From NCBI RefSeq assembly GCF_014645815.1, contig NZ_BMML01000002.1, forward strand, positions 201,924 through 265,923: 64,000 nt of DNA, written 5' to 3'. The notes under the pieces were generated by a model that did no database searches, was not told where the DNA came from, and worked only from the letters and a program-made list of their open reading frames with translations. The translations under genes and the position numbers were made by a program. This document shows, piece by piece, positions 33,862 to 41,947 of the stretch (its first letter is position 1; each line of letters opens with the position of its first letter). The stretch comes from Streptomyces fuscichromogenes. GTDB lineage: Bacteria > Actinomycetota > Actinomycetes > Streptomycetales > Streptomycetaceae.

Positions 33862-34672
33862 GTACGTGATCCTCCGCTGCCGCTCTGACGACGGCAAGTG
33901 ACTGCTGCTGCGACAACGCGTCGCTCAGTGCCAGAGCGTAGGCCGTCTGGCTGGCGGTCACCTGCGCCGGATCGTCCATCAAGTTGCCTGTGAGAAAGGC
34001 TTCGACGTAGGCCACGGGGGCGGAGTCCTCGAAGCTCATGAGCGTGAGGTAGCTCGCCTGGAGAGCGTGCGCTCCGACACCGTACGGAAGCACGTGGAGC
34101 CGAAGCCGCCCCGCCCCGGCCATGTCCGCGATCTTGTGCAGCTGTTCGGCCATGACCTGGGAGCCGCCGACGCGGCGCCGCAGCACCGACTCGTCGAGCA
34201 GCGTCCAGATGACCGGCTGCTTGGGGTCGTCGAGGATTCGGCGGCGTTTTGTTCGGTTGGCGAGGAAATTGTCAAGTTCCTCGGTCGTATAGGTAGGTCG
34301 GCACGCACGAAAGAGGGCGCTCGCGTAGTCCTCGGTCTGGAATACGCCGGGAACCAATGACAGCCCGAACTGCTGGATCAGCGTGGCCTGTTGCTCAAGT
34401 TCTGCCACGGCTGCGAAGTAGTCCTCGTACTTCGACTCCAGGTCCTCCAGCCACCGCTCGAAGAACCCGTCGGTCTTGAGAGCTCGGTCGATCCGACGCG
34501 CGTCGTCCGGCTTCGGCAGCCGCCTCCCCGCCTCGAAGTGGCTGATCAGTGTCGGCGAGCAGACGACCAGCTCGCCCAGTCCCTCCTGGGTGAGACCGGA
34601 TGCCATCCGCCGCAGCCTCAACTCCTCTCCGTACCTCTCCCGTTGCGTCCGAGGCTTCTGGCGCTCGCTCAT
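33848..34672 (-). CDS. Scr1-family XRE regulator with DUF5753 domain
   Basis: 274-residue regulator. An XRE HTH occupies about residues 12-70 (LRLRRMASGLTQEGLGELV, LISHFEAGRRLPKP), and a DUF5753 domain follows (about 90-265, including LSLVPGVFQTEDYASALFRA and LHVLPYGVGAHALQAS). The pair with DUF397 is a hallmark of Streptomyces genomes, with many copies acting in development, antibiotic control and toxin-antitoxin-like pairs. An inverted repeat lies 19 bp upstream of the start and could be autoregulatory. The ATG at 34672 follows GGGAG; longer frames up to 34765 add an unlikely N-terminus. Confidence 0.9.
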   Translation of the reverse strand: MSERQKPRTQRERYGEELRLRRMASGLTQEGLGELVVCSPTLISHFEAGRRLPKPDDARRIDRALKTDGFFERWLEDLESKYEDYFAAVAELEQQATLIQQFGLSLVPGVFQTEDYASALFRACRPTYTTEELDNFLANRTKRRRILDDPKQPVIWTLLDESVLRRRVGGSQVMAEQLHKIADMAGAGRLRLHVLPYGVGAHALQASYLTLMSFEDSAPVAYVEAFLTGNLMDDPAQVTASQTAYALALSDALSQQQSLAVVRAAAEDHVHGEQ

Positions 34673-34690
34673 GCGGCCAACTCCCGTTCC

Positions 34691-34707
34691 TGACAAAGGC
34701 TCTGTCA
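34691..34707. promoter_or_regulatory. Candidate operator of the XRE/DUF397 pair
   Basis: TGACA and TGTCA form a 5-bp inverted repeat around 7 bases, just upstream of the regulator start. A dimeric XRE protein could bind here to control its own gene. Confidence 0.4.
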
Positions 34708-34801
34708 AGTCCCCGCCTCTGGAAGCGTAGCCATTCTCGACCCCACTCTGTGAGGGAATCACCACACAGTGAAGTCATCGCAGGTGAGAAAGCAGGTCGG
34801 C

Positions 34802-34951
34802 ATGACATATCTCCTGGCCCGGCTGGTACAGCCGTTACTCCGGTTCCTCCCGCCCGCTCGAGGGCGACGGCGCCGTAGGCAGGTCGCGTACACGTGCCTG
34901 TACTCCTGTCCGTATGTCGGCTACCTCGACCACGTGGAGACCTACGCATGA
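34802..34951 (+). CDS. 49-residue ORF with a TTA codon, coupled to the next gene
   Basis: The ORF reads MTYLLARLVQPLLRFLPPARG, then an Arg run, then a Tyr/Cys-rich tail. Codon 12 is TTA, the rare leucine codon read by the bldA tRNA in Streptomyces, so translation could depend on development. The stop overlaps the next start as ATGA at 34948. Its Leu/Pro/Arg make-up suggests a small membrane-active or leader peptide. It might be a real small gene or just a coupling leader; there is no homology that I can claim. Confidence 0.45.
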   Translation: MTYLLARLVQPLLRFLPPARGRRRRRQVAYTCLYSCPYVGYLDHVETYA

Positions 34952-35217
34952 GCGGGCGCCTGCTTCCCTGGACCGGTGTGGACGGCAAACCCGGTTATCT
35001 CGTGGGTGACGGGACGGGATACGTGTCCCGGCTCGCCGACCAGGTCGAGAGCATGCATCTCGGCATGGCCGGCGACCTGCTCGACCACGCGGCCGAACTC
35101 CTCGCCGAGCATCGGCTGACCGTCGAGGAACTCCGTTACCTCGTACGGCGGCTGAGTGAGCCGCTGCGGGAGGTGAAGCGTGTCGCCGAGAGCAGGGGCG
35201 CGCGGTTGCCGGATTGA
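34948..35217 (+). CDS. Hypothetical protein near the XRE/DUF397 pair
   Basis: 89-residue soluble protein: an N-terminal part with GVDGKPGYLVGDGTGYVSRLAD, then a helical region LDHAAELLAEHRLTVEELRYLVRRLSEPL. I recognise it only as a type often found beside Scr1/DUF397 genes in Streptomyces. GGAG precedes the ATG, and the start overlaps the small TTA-containing ORF. It ends 46 bp before the MerR gene. Confidence 0.75.
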   Translation: MSGRLLPWTGVDGKPGYLVGDGTGYVSRLADQVESMHLGMAGDLLDHAAELLAEHRLTVEELRYLVRRLSEPLREVKRVAESRGARLPD

Positions 35218-35263
35218 CCCTCGACCTTGTGCAGGGCCCAGAGTGGCCGGTGTGGAGAACGAC

Positions 35264-36331
35264 ATGCGCAGCATCGGGGAGCTGGCCCGTGACAGCGGTC
35301 TGGGGGTGAGCGCCCTGCGGTTCTACGACCGGGCCGGTGTGCTGGTCCCGGCCCGGGTGGATCCGGTGAGCGGTTACCGCTGGTACGAGCCCGAGCAGTT
35401 GGAGGAGGCCCGGGTGCTGGCCCGCCTGCGCCGGGCCGGGATGCCGCTGGCGGACGTCCGGCTGGTGCTGGCCGGCTGGTCCGGTGCGGACACCGGTCTG
35501 GTCCGAAAGCTGCTCAGGGCGCACCTGCGCCGTCTCGAACAGGGGCTGTCCGACGCCCGCGGCGAGTTCTCCGCACTCCGAGCGCTACTCGATCACCGGG
35601 AGAACGTCATGACCTCGCAACGCATCGCCGCCGTCCGCCTGTCCGCCGCCGCGCCCGAGCTGGCCGCCGTGCTGGACACGGTCCGTTTCGCGGCGAGCAC
35701 CGACCCCGAACTGCCGATGCTCGGCGGGGTGCTGTTCGACATCGAGGGGGAGGGCCTGCACGCCGTGGCCACCGACCGGTACCGGATGGCCGTCGCGCGG
35801 GCCGGTGTCGCCGGGCACGACGGGGGCCGGGTGCAGGTCGTCGTGCCCACTCCGCTCGCCGACGCGATGCGTGCGCTGCTGGACGGCGAGGGACCTGTAC
35901 GACTCTCCCTCGACGGTGACCGCGTGACACTGGAGGCCGGGGACCGGCAGGCGGCCGGCCGGTGCCTCGACCACGACTTCCCTGACTACCGGCGTCTCCT
36001 GCCGCGGGCCGGCGGACGCCGGACCGTCGTCGAGGTGGCGGCCTTCCGGCAGGCTCTGGAGACCGGCCCGGTCCGCTCCGGCGAGGCCGGGGCACCCGAC
36101 CTCAGCGTGCTCAGGGTGGCGGACGGCGGCACGGTGACCCTCTGCGCCGATGCCGACGAGGACCCGGACCGCGTCGCCGTCAACCGTGAGTTCCTGCTGG
36201 CCGCGCTGGCCGCCGGGGCCCGGGACCGACTGGTGCTGGAGCTCGGCGCGCCCACGGCGCCGATCGCGATCCGCCGCCCCGACGACGAGGGCGCCCTCTC
36301 GCTGCTGATGCCGGTCCGGCTGGACGACTGA
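35264..36331 (+). CDS. MerR regulator fused to a sliding-clamp-like domain
   Basis: 355-residue fusion. Residues 1 to about 70 are a MerR HTH (SIGELARDSGLGVSALRFYDRAGVL, GYRWYEPEQLEEARVLARLR) and about 75-110 its dimerisation helix. From about 125 the sequence resembles two or more repeats of the DNA polymerase III beta-clamp fold: DIEGEGLHAVATDRYRMAVA matches the clamp signature TDxYRLA, and FPDYRRLLPR matches the conserved FPDY segment. The C-terminus LSLLMPVRL matches the clamp end (MPVRL). A clamp domain in a regulator may serve as a ligand or protein sensor. The ATG follows GGAG at 7 bases; a GTG at 35252 is an alternative. Confidence 0.82.
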   Translation: MRSIGELARDSGLGVSALRFYDRAGVLVPARVDPVSGYRWYEPEQLEEARVLARLRRAGMPLADVRLVLAGWSGADTGLVRKLLRAHLRRLEQGLSDARGEFSALRALLDHRENVMTSQRIAAVRLSAAAPELAAVLDTVRFAASTDPELPMLGGVLFDIEGEGLHAVATDRYRMAVARAGVAGHDGGRVQVVVPTPLADAMRALLDGEGPVRLSLDGDRVTLEAGDRQAAGRCLDHDFPDYRRLLPRAGGRRTVVEVAAFRQALETGPVRSGEAGAPDLSVLRVADGGTVTLCADADEDPDRVAVNREFLLAALAAGARDRLVLELGAPTAPIAIRRPDDEGALSLLMPVRLDD

Positions 36332-36552
36332 CGGCCCGCGCCTTCTTCGCACAGGTCTCCTTTATTTTCGCTGTTCAGCGCCGACAGCCCTTTTGTATTT
36401 GCTGTGTTTAACCTGTCTCTTCGGCTTTTTCCCGATCCGCTGGAACCGTGCTCGGACTGGCCATGTCTATAGGTTTCGAGCCGGTCGCAAGGGGTGAGCA
36501 AATGGCCCTTGATTGCGATTGGAAAAGGTAATTAAAAGCCAAGGAGTTCCCT

Positions 36553-36909
36553 GTGAACATGCGTATCGCCGTCGTTGCCGCCGCCTCCGCCGCGCTCGTC
36601 GCCGCCGGTGCCACCGCAGCCGTCGCCGCCCCGGCCCCGGCCTCCTCGATCACCCTCAAGGCGAGCGCCGCCAAGGTCAAGCTGGGCGATGCCGTCACCT
36701 TCACCGGCAAGGCCGACGGCCTCAAGGAGGGCAGCAAGGTGACCCTCCAGGTCAAGGACGGCAAGAAGTGGGTCTCGCTGCCCGCGACCGCGAAGGTCGC
36801 CAAGGCGGCCTACAAGCTCACCGACAGGTTCGACAAGAAGGGCGTCGAGGTCCTGCGCGTCAAGGACGGCAGCACCGTCTCCAAGAGCGTGTCCGTCACG
36901 GTCCGCTGA
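36553..36909 (+). CDS. Small secreted Ig-like/beta-rich protein
   Basis: 118-residue exported protein. Sec signal peptide up to about residue 26 (AAVAAPAPA). The mature part of about 90 residues alternates Lys/Val-rich strands (ITLKASAAKVKLGDAVTFTG, SKVTLQVKDGKKWVSL, VEVLRVKDGSTVSKSVSV), like a single Ig/beta-sandwich domain. The start is GTG at 36553, 6 bases after AAGGAG; the internal ATG at 36559 is too far from it. A strong terminator follows. Function unknown; the AT-richer upstream region (36332-36552) should hold its promoter, but I cannot place clear -35/-10 boxes. Confidence 0.75.
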   Translation: MNMRIAVVAAASAALVAAGATAAVAAPAPASSITLKASAAKVKLGDAVTFTGKADGLKEGSKVTLQVKDGKKWVSLPATAKVAKAAYKLTDRFDKKGVEVLRVKDGSTVSKSVSVTVR

Positions 36910-36936
36910 ACACCGCCTGACCGGCACCCCTGAACT

Positions 36937-36971
36937 CCTGCCCCACCCCGTCCGATCCGGGGTGGGGCAGG
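36937..36971 (+). terminator. Perfect 14-bp terminator hairpin
   Basis: CCTGCCCCACCCCG pairs perfectly with 36958-36971 across a 7-base loop, 27 bp after the secreted-protein stop. It faces a leftward operon ending at 37212. The remainder of the gap (36972-37211) holds nothing that I recognise. Confidence 0.75.
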
Positions 36972-37211
36972 TGTCGTCGGGGCGCGTACGCGCTCGCCGA
37001 TCCTATGGATGCCATGGGCCGCCTGTCATCGCGGAGGCCTTGGGCCGGTATCGATGAATCGCCGCGGATGTGGCGATCGGGAGGGCCTGCGGAAACCGGT
37101 GACGGGGCGGCTGGGGCGCGAGTCGGCCTGCGGCTGTCTCGTTCCAGGAGTTCCAGGACGCCCCATGGCTCAGGAACTCCCGTACGACCTTGTGGAGCGA
37201 AGACCTGGGTG

Positions 37212-37709
37212 TCAGCGAGTGAGTACGGGTCCGGCGTCCGCAGCACAGCTGTAGCCGACGATCGCGAAGCCCCGCACGAGGTGCCAGACGAGCCCCGGTC
37301 GAGCCTCCTCGTCGACCGACAGGGGGCTTCCCTGCCCCAGGATCTCGACGCTGACGCCGGGGGTGTCTCCGCCGCATTCGGTGAGGCGGTGCTCGTAGAG
37401 CATGCTGCCGATGCCCATGCCCCGGAACCGGGGGAGGACTTCGGACGAGCACAGGTACACCCCGATGGCGCGGGCGGTCGTCCCGTCCAGGGCCACATAG
37501 GTGTGCCGGTACTCCTGGTACCACGAGGTGCAGCCGATCACCTGACCCCGATGAAGGGCGCAGAGCATGGTCTGGCCCGGGGCGAGGTGCTGAGCGATGC
37601 GCACGGAGGCGAGGCTGTCCAGAGTCGCCCGGTCCGCGAATCCGAGAAAGGCGGTCGGCCATGGGTGTTCCAGCCGCTCTATGCGGACCTCGCTCTTGTC
37701 GATCAACAC
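37212..37709 (-). CDS. GNAT N-acetyltransferase, last gene of a seven-gene operon
   Basis: 165-residue GNAT protein. The acetyl-CoA loop reads PRFRGMGIGSMLYEHRL near 92-110; the N-terminal half has MLCALHRGQVIGCTSW and the second half an EILGQGSPLSV segment. GTG at 37709 follows GGGGGG, because the nearby ATG at 37711 leads to an early stop. It lies 28 bp after the ATP-grasp gene. In this operon it may add an acyl group to an amine of the product (inference). Confidence 0.75.
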   Translation of the reverse strand: MLIDKSEVRIERLEHPWPTAFLGFADRATLDSLASVRIAQHLAPGQTMLCALHRGQVIGCTSWYQEYRHTYVALDGTTARAIGVYLCSSEVLPRFRGMGIGSMLYEHRLTECGGDTPGVSVEILGQGSPLSVDEEARPGLVWHLVRGFAIVGYSCAADAGPVLTR

Positions 37710-37737
37710 ATTCCCCCCAGGCCCCGGGCGCGTTGTC

Positions 37738-38901
37738 CTACCAGCCGGCGCGGAACCGCGTTGTCCTGAACTCTTCGAGCATGGGTCTGCCCGGCATCAA
37801 CTGAGGCACGTTCATGCCCCAGTTCGGGTTGCCCTCCAGTACGACGGGCCCGCGGTCGGACAGCCCCACGTCCCAGCCGACCGATCCGACGCAGGGGAAG
37901 AGGTCGTGTGCCCGCGTGCACATGTGCCGGACGGCCGCCGCCTGCGCCGGGGGCAGGACATAGCCGCACGGGCCCCGGTCGACGCCCTGTGCGTCCAGGC
38001 CGGCCCCGCAGGAACCGTCTTCGTGGACCAGGTGTGCGAGCCCACCCTGCCTGCGGTTGGCCGCCACGGTTCCGGGCGCGCCGCGGAACAGGACCATGCC
38101 CACTGCTTCCGTGTGTCCCCCGAGCCTCGAGGTGACGACCCTCAGAGTCGGCAGAGCCGTGTCCCCGCAGTCCGCGAACCAGCCCTCCGGGCGGAGCAGT
38201 TCTTCTGCCACCAGGCGACCGGAGCGGACCAGTTCCATCAGCACGGGTCTCGCCGCGTCCGGTTCAGGACGTGAGCGGGCGGCCCACACGGACTCTCCTT
38301 GCAGCCCGAAGCGGTCCTTCAGCATCCAGCGTGTCCCGTGCGGGACGGTCGGGTGCGAGAACTCCGGAGAACCGCCGACGACCTCCTCGGTTCCCCTCCA
38401 TACCCGTGATGCGGGGCCGAGGGGTATCTGATGCGGGACGTCGATTCCCACATCCCCCAGCCGTCGGTTGCACTCTGCCTTGTCGTCGAGGAGCGCGGCA
38501 GCCACCGCGCAGTTGTTCCAGTCGCGATATTCCGTGCGGCGTGCCCTCGGCACCACGCCGTGCAGAGCGTTGAGCTCCCGTCTGCCGCACTTGCGGAGCG
38601 CCGCGATGTCACGGCTGTCGCAACTCGTGCGCAGGGCCATGAACACCGCGTCCCCTATCGGGTACTCCTGAACTATCGCCTGTCGGTGGCGCCATACATC
38701 CACCGCACCCTTGATCCCGTAGAGGAGAGCGCGCAGCATTCGACCCGCGGCGGTCGGACCGGTCGTCGCGGTGAGGGCGGTTCCCCAGGCCAGGCGAGGG
38801 GCGTTCACGGGCGTCAGCTGCCCCCTGTGAAGCCCGCACACGAACCGGGTGGCAAGCCATGGTGGCAACGGACGAGCCGACGTCCCGAAGGCGTCAGTCA
38901 T
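37738..38901 (-). CDS. Sugar-transfer-associated ATP-grasp protein
   Basis: 387-residue ATP-grasp protein of the sugar-transfer-associated (ATPgrasp_ST) type. The ATP-binding segment WMLKDRFGLQGESVW is near 190-205, the RLVAEELLRPEGWFADCGD region follows, and the Mg-binding end reads VVLEGNPNWGMNVPQL. ATP-grasp enzymes join a carboxylate to an amine, thiol or hydroxyl through an acyl phosphate. This subfamily often sits in polysaccharide or natural product clusters next to hexapeptide acyltransferases, as here. Its start overlaps the end of the preceding gene by 8 bp, so the two are coupled. Confidence 0.78.
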   Translation of the reverse strand: MTDAFGTSARPLPPWLATRFVCGLHRGQLTPVNAPRLAWGTALTATTGPTAAGRMLRALLYGIKGAVDVWRHRQAIVQEYPIGDAVFMALRTSCDSRDIAALRKCGRRELNALHGVVPRARRTEYRDWNNCAVAAALLDDKAECNRRLGDVGIDVPHQIPLGPASRVWRGTEEVVGGSPEFSHPTVPHGTRWMLKDRFGLQGESVWAARSRPEPDAARPVLMELVRSGRLVAEELLRPEGWFADCGDTALPTLRVVTSRLGGHTEAVGMVLFRGAPGTVAANRRQGGLAHLVHEDGSCGAGLDAQGVDRGPCGYVLPPAQAAAVRHMCTRAHDLFPCVGSVGWDVGLSDRGPVVLEGNPNWGMNVPQLMPGRPMLEEFRTTRFRAGW

Positions 38902-39628
38902 GGACCATCATGCGCGACCGCTCCATCTCGACGTCCGACCAGCTGCGCAGTACCCGGTTTCTGACAGTGTGCGACTGCGCGGCCTCGAACTCGGAGACCG
39001 CCGCCGATACCGGGCTCGGATCCTCCGGTATCCGACCGGTCTCGAGGAACTCGCGGAGTTGGGTCAGAGCAGTGCTGTCCAGGCCGGATCGGACGAACGC
39101 CTCGTAGTTCAGCCGGAGAAAGGAGGCCGGGGTGCCCACCACGAGTTGCCCTATGCCCACCGTGCGGGTCACCGCGGCGGCCATGCCGGCAAAGGACCAG
39201 TGGCCCATCACGGTGCGGGGGTGCAGCGAACTGCCGATCCCCAGGCCACTCCAGTCGAGCAGGACGCTGTGGCCCCCCACGGAGCAGTGGACCGACAAGG
39301 TGACCTGCGAGCCGACGCGCGAGTCGTGGGCGAGCAGGCTGCCCGCGCCCACGGAGCTGTTGTCGCCGATCACCGTGGCCCGGCCGACCGGGGCATGCAT
39401 CACGGTGTGCTCCCCGAAGTAGTTGCCGGAGCCGATGCGGACCATGCCCTTCCGCTGCCAGGCCGTGCCCTGGCGGTGAGCCTGGCGGCACCGGCCGCCG
39501 ATGACCGAGTACGCGCCGAAGAAGTTGTCGTCTCCGATCACGGCGGGGCCGGAGATCACCACGCCCTGCTCGAAGGTGTTCCGGCGGCCCATCTCGATGT
39601 CGCCGATTATCGTCGGCCCCTTGGCCAC
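38894..39628 (-). CDS. Left-handed beta-helix (hexapeptide) acyltransferase
   Basis: 244-residue acyltransferase with imperfect hexapeptide repeats: VVISGPAVIGDDNFFGAYSV, VRIGSGNYFGEHTVMH, TVIGDNSSVGAGSLLAH, VGSQVTLSVHCSVGGHSVLL. The fold resembles LpxA-type acyl-ACP or serine O-acetyltransferases. The helical C-terminus (LNYEAFVRSG, LREFLETGRI) would pack against the coil. His in EHTVMH or AHDSRV may be catalytic (inference). Starts at GTG after GGGGGG, 12 bp from the sulfotransferase stop. It probably acylates a sugar or alcohol made by this operon. Confidence 0.8.
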   Translation of the reverse strand: MAKGPTIIGDIEMGRRNTFEQGVVISGPAVIGDDNFFGAYSVIGGRCRQAHRQGTAWQRKGMVRIGSGNYFGEHTVMHAPVGRATVIGDNSSVGAGSLLAHDSRVGSQVTLSVHCSVGGHSVLLDWSGLGIGSSLHPRTVMGHWSFAGMAAAVTRTVGIGQLVVGTPASFLRLNYEAFVRSGLDSTALTQLREFLETGRIPEDPSPVSAAVSEFEAAQSHTVRNRVLRSWSDVEMERSRMMVHD

Positions 39629-39640
39629 GGCAGCCCCCCT

Positions 39641-40324
39641 TCACCAACCGGGTATGTCCAGGACTTCGAGAACTTCGCGGGTACACGTTCTGATCAGGTC
39701 GATGGTTTCTTCTGCCAGCGCCGGCCTGAGACGGGGCGCGGAACGCCGCCACTGACTGACGATCTCGCCGAAGCCGTCCCTGCGGGCGTGATCGGGCAGG
39801 TGCTCGTACGCCCAGAGCGAGACGTCCCAGTCGGCCGCGCGCAGGGCCAGATACTCCTCGGCGGTCTTCCGCCAGCGTTCCGCGTAGAAGACGGCGTACC
39901 AGGAGTCCGGGCCACCGTACTGAGCGGCGATGTCCCCGTGCCGGTCGGGGTCGCACATCGAGCGGTAGGCCGCGGCAGGTTCACGGAGAAGAAAGACGAC
40001 GCGTCGCCGGGTGGTGTGCCGCAGGAGTTGCTGCTCCGCCCACGTGCTGAGGACCGCGGTGGTGGCAGCGGCGCCGGACACCTGGTCGAGGTAGTGCTGG
40101 ATGCCGGCGATCCCGGTGCTGTCCAGCGTGAATCCGTCGGCTCGCCGTGCGAACTCGTCGTGTTGCGCCTTGCGGCCCTGTTTCACCCAGTGACGGTGGT
40201 GAACGATGTCGGGCTTGTTGTGCACCGTCATGCCGGCTCGTTCCAGGGCATGCCTGAGGTAGGTGGAACCGGAGCCCCCCATGCCGCAGAAGACCACCGG
40301 ATCAGACGAGTTCAAAGCGATCAC
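39641..40324 (-). CDS. Sulfotransferase-like protein
   Basis: 227-residue PAPS-dependent sulfotransferase-like protein. The 5'-phosphosulfate loop reads FCGMGGSGSTYLRHAL near the N-terminus and the 3'-phosphate motif is RRVVFLLREPAAAYRSM. A catalytic His/Lys candidate lies between (HHRHWVKQG). Several GTG starts compete (40354, 40324, 40297); I chose 40324, which overlaps the preceding gene by 23 bp and puts the loop at residues 13-22. It would transfer sulfate to a hydroxyl or amine on the product of this operon. A PAPS synthase is not present in the window. Confidence 0.75.
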   Translation of the reverse strand: MIALNSSDPVVFCGMGGSGSTYLRHALERAGMTVHNKPDIVHHRHWVKQGRKAQHDEFARRADGFTLDSTGIAGIQHYLDQVSGAAATTAVLSTWAEQQLLRHTTRRRVVFLLREPAAAYRSMCDPDRHGDIAAQYGGPDSWYAVFYAERWRKTAEEYLALRAADWDVSLWAYEHLPDHARRDGFGEIVSQWRRSAPRLRPALAEETIDLIRTCTREVLEVLDIPGW

Positions 40325-41087
40325 CGTCCGAGAGGATCCGAACCTCCGACCCACAGCCCTGGAACGCGCTCAGCAGGGCGTCGTCCTCGGACGCGGGGGT
40401 TCCGATGTGGGTCAGCAGGACGGACCGCAACGAGTCGCGTTTGCGCACCAGTTCGGCGATGTCCGCGGCACCGGCGTGCCCGGCGTTTCCCGACCGGCCG
40501 CCACCGCAGTCGACGACGAACGTCCGCACCGAATCGTCCACGGCGCTCGCCAGCCGGTCGTCACAGACGGCGTCGCCGGAGAACAGGGTGCCGAGGACCC
40601 GGTAGCCAAGGGCCTCGGTGCCCGCGTGGGTGACGGGGAACGCTGTGGCACGCAGTCCCGCGAGGCCTTCCAGGTCGCTGGTTCGGTCGGCCGGGGCAGG
40701 CCTCCAGTCGGTGCATGGCGCAGGTCTGGCCGATGCGTCCAGAAGTCCCGTGCCGCGGGCAGGGCCGGGAAAGAAAGTGTCGTCACCGACGTATCTGAAC
40801 GCGCTGAGTCGCACGGTCCTGATGGCTGGATCGCGGAAACTCGTCCCTGCGAGCAGGGCGGCCAGCCCCGCCGAGCCGCGCTCTGCCATCCCGAAGTGAC
40901 CGAGTTCCAGTTCGACACTCAGAGACAGGCGTAAGTCGTCCTGGGTGGTGCTCGTGCGGTAGGTCATGTCGATCTCGGCCTGGCTGTCGGTCCGGTGGGC
41001 CAGCAGTCCTGTCCGGACGGTGGCCACGATCTGGTCCACGTGGGAGGACGGGGCGAGGACGAGGTCGTACTCCAGGCGCAGCGTCAT
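40302..41087 (-). CDS. Protein with a partial metallo-beta-lactamase-like C-terminus
   Basis: 261-residue protein. The first about 110 residues have no match that I recognise. The C-terminal part resembles the second half of an MBL-fold hydrolase: VTHAGTEALGYRVLGTLFSGDAV, then FVVDCGG, GHAGAADIAELVRK and SVLLTHIG, as in the SGD and HS..A..A..LTH segments of RNase Z-like proteins. The HxHxDH motif of the first half is missing, so metal binding is incomplete and hydrolysis may be lost. Its start overlaps the membrane protein stop (ATGA), and its end overlaps the sulfotransferase start. Confidence 0.6.
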   Translation of the reverse strand: MTLRLEYDLVLAPSSHVDQIVATVRTGLLAHRTDSQAEIDMTYRTSTTQDDLRLSLSVELELGHFGMAERGSAGLAALLAGTSFRDPAIRTVRLSAFRYVGDDTFFPGPARGTGLLDASARPAPCTDWRPAPADRTSDLEGLAGLRATAFPVTHAGTEALGYRVLGTLFSGDAVCDDRLASAVDDSVRTFVVDCGGGRSGNAGHAGAADIAELVRKRDSLRSVLLTHIGTPASEDDALLSAFQGCGSEVRILSDGDRFELV

Positions 41088-41479
41088 GCAGGCTCCATCG
41101 GGCCGAGGAGTGCCCAGAGCACGGTGACGGTCGTGGTGACATTGAGGGCCACCGCCCAGGGGCCCAGCGCCGTGTAGTGGGCGGCGGCGGTCGCGATGAC
41201 GAACGCGAGAAGAGCGAATGCCGCAGCGAACTGGAATCTGACCGAGCGGCGCCACATGCGCGCGTTTCCTCCCGGAGTCTTCGGCGCCACCGATGTGCGC
41301 AGGGTGGCCAGTGCCACGAAGACCGTTGTGGCGGTGCCGTCGAACTGGGAGAGCAGTCCCATGACAGCGGTGTCGCCGCTGATCGACAGGCGCTCGGTCA
41401 CCTCGTGCAGGGCGAAGGTGGCGAAGAGCATGGCAACGACGGGCACCCACAGGACACGGGTGTAGAACCTGATGTGCAC
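41084..41479 (-). CDS. Small membrane protein with three or four helices
   Basis: 131-residue hydrophobic protein. Segments about 8-25 (VLWVPVVAMLFATFAL), 40-60, 82-100 (FQFAAAFALLAFVIATAAAH) and 104-125 look membrane-spanning. No family recognised. The start is GTG at 41479 next to GGAGG. It overlaps the next gene by ATGA, so it is an operon member. It may anchor or support the enzymes of the cluster, or move their product (inference). Confidence 0.7.
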   Translation of the reverse strand: MHIRFYTRVLWVPVVAMLFATFALHEVTERLSISGDTAVMGLLSQFDGTATTVFVALATLRTSVAPKTPGGNARMWRRSVRFQFAAAFALLAFVIATAAAHYTALGPWAVALNVTTTVTVLWALLGPMEPA

Positions 41480-41494
41480 CTCCGGCCGGCCGTG

Positions 41495-41911
41495 TCAGTA
41501 GGACCGGACGAACGGGCCGTTCGCGTCGAGTGCGTCGCTGACCCTGAGCGCGCGCAGCGGTGGCATCACCGTGGAGGCCTCTTGAGGGGTCATCCACGCC
41601 ACATCCGTGGCCTCGTCCGAGACGCCGGGTTCACCCCGCACCACGCGGCAGAGGAACGCGATGGATATCGTGCGGCGGGGAATGTTCTTGTAGACGCCGG
41701 TCAGCCGCACCGGAAGCACGGTGACTCCCGTTTCTTCGAGAACCTCGCGGACAACTCCCTGCTGCAGTCCTTCGCCGAGCTCCAGCATCCCGCCCGGCGG
41801 TACCCAGGTGCCGTCGTCCGCCCTCTTGATCGTGAGCAGACGACCGTCGTCCCTCAGGACGATGCCGGTGACACTGACGGTATGAAGCGGTGCCACGAGA
41901 TCGGAATCCAC
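41495..41911 (-). CDS. NUDIX hydrolase, first gene of the operon
   Basis: 138-residue NUDIX protein. The Nudix box GGMLELGEGLQQGVVREVLEETG fits GX5EX7REUXEEXGU fully, so metal-dependent cleavage of a nucleoside diphosphate linked to X is expected. The strand before it reads LLTIKRADDGTWVPPG. The GTG at 41911 has GGGGAG 5 bases upstream; the longer frame starting at 41935 is less likely. It starts the leftward operon and could clean up nucleotide-sugar or PAP by-products (inference). Confidence 0.82.
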   Translation of the reverse strand: MDSDLVAPLHTVSVTGIVLRDDGRLLTIKRADDGTWVPPGGMLELGEGLQQGVVREVLEETGVTVLPVRLTGVYKNIPRRTISIAFLCRVVRGEPGVSDEATDVAWMTPQEASTVMPPLRALRVSDALDANGPFVRSY

Positions 41912-41947
41912 ATGCGCTCCCCTGAAGTCCACCACATTCTAGCTAGA

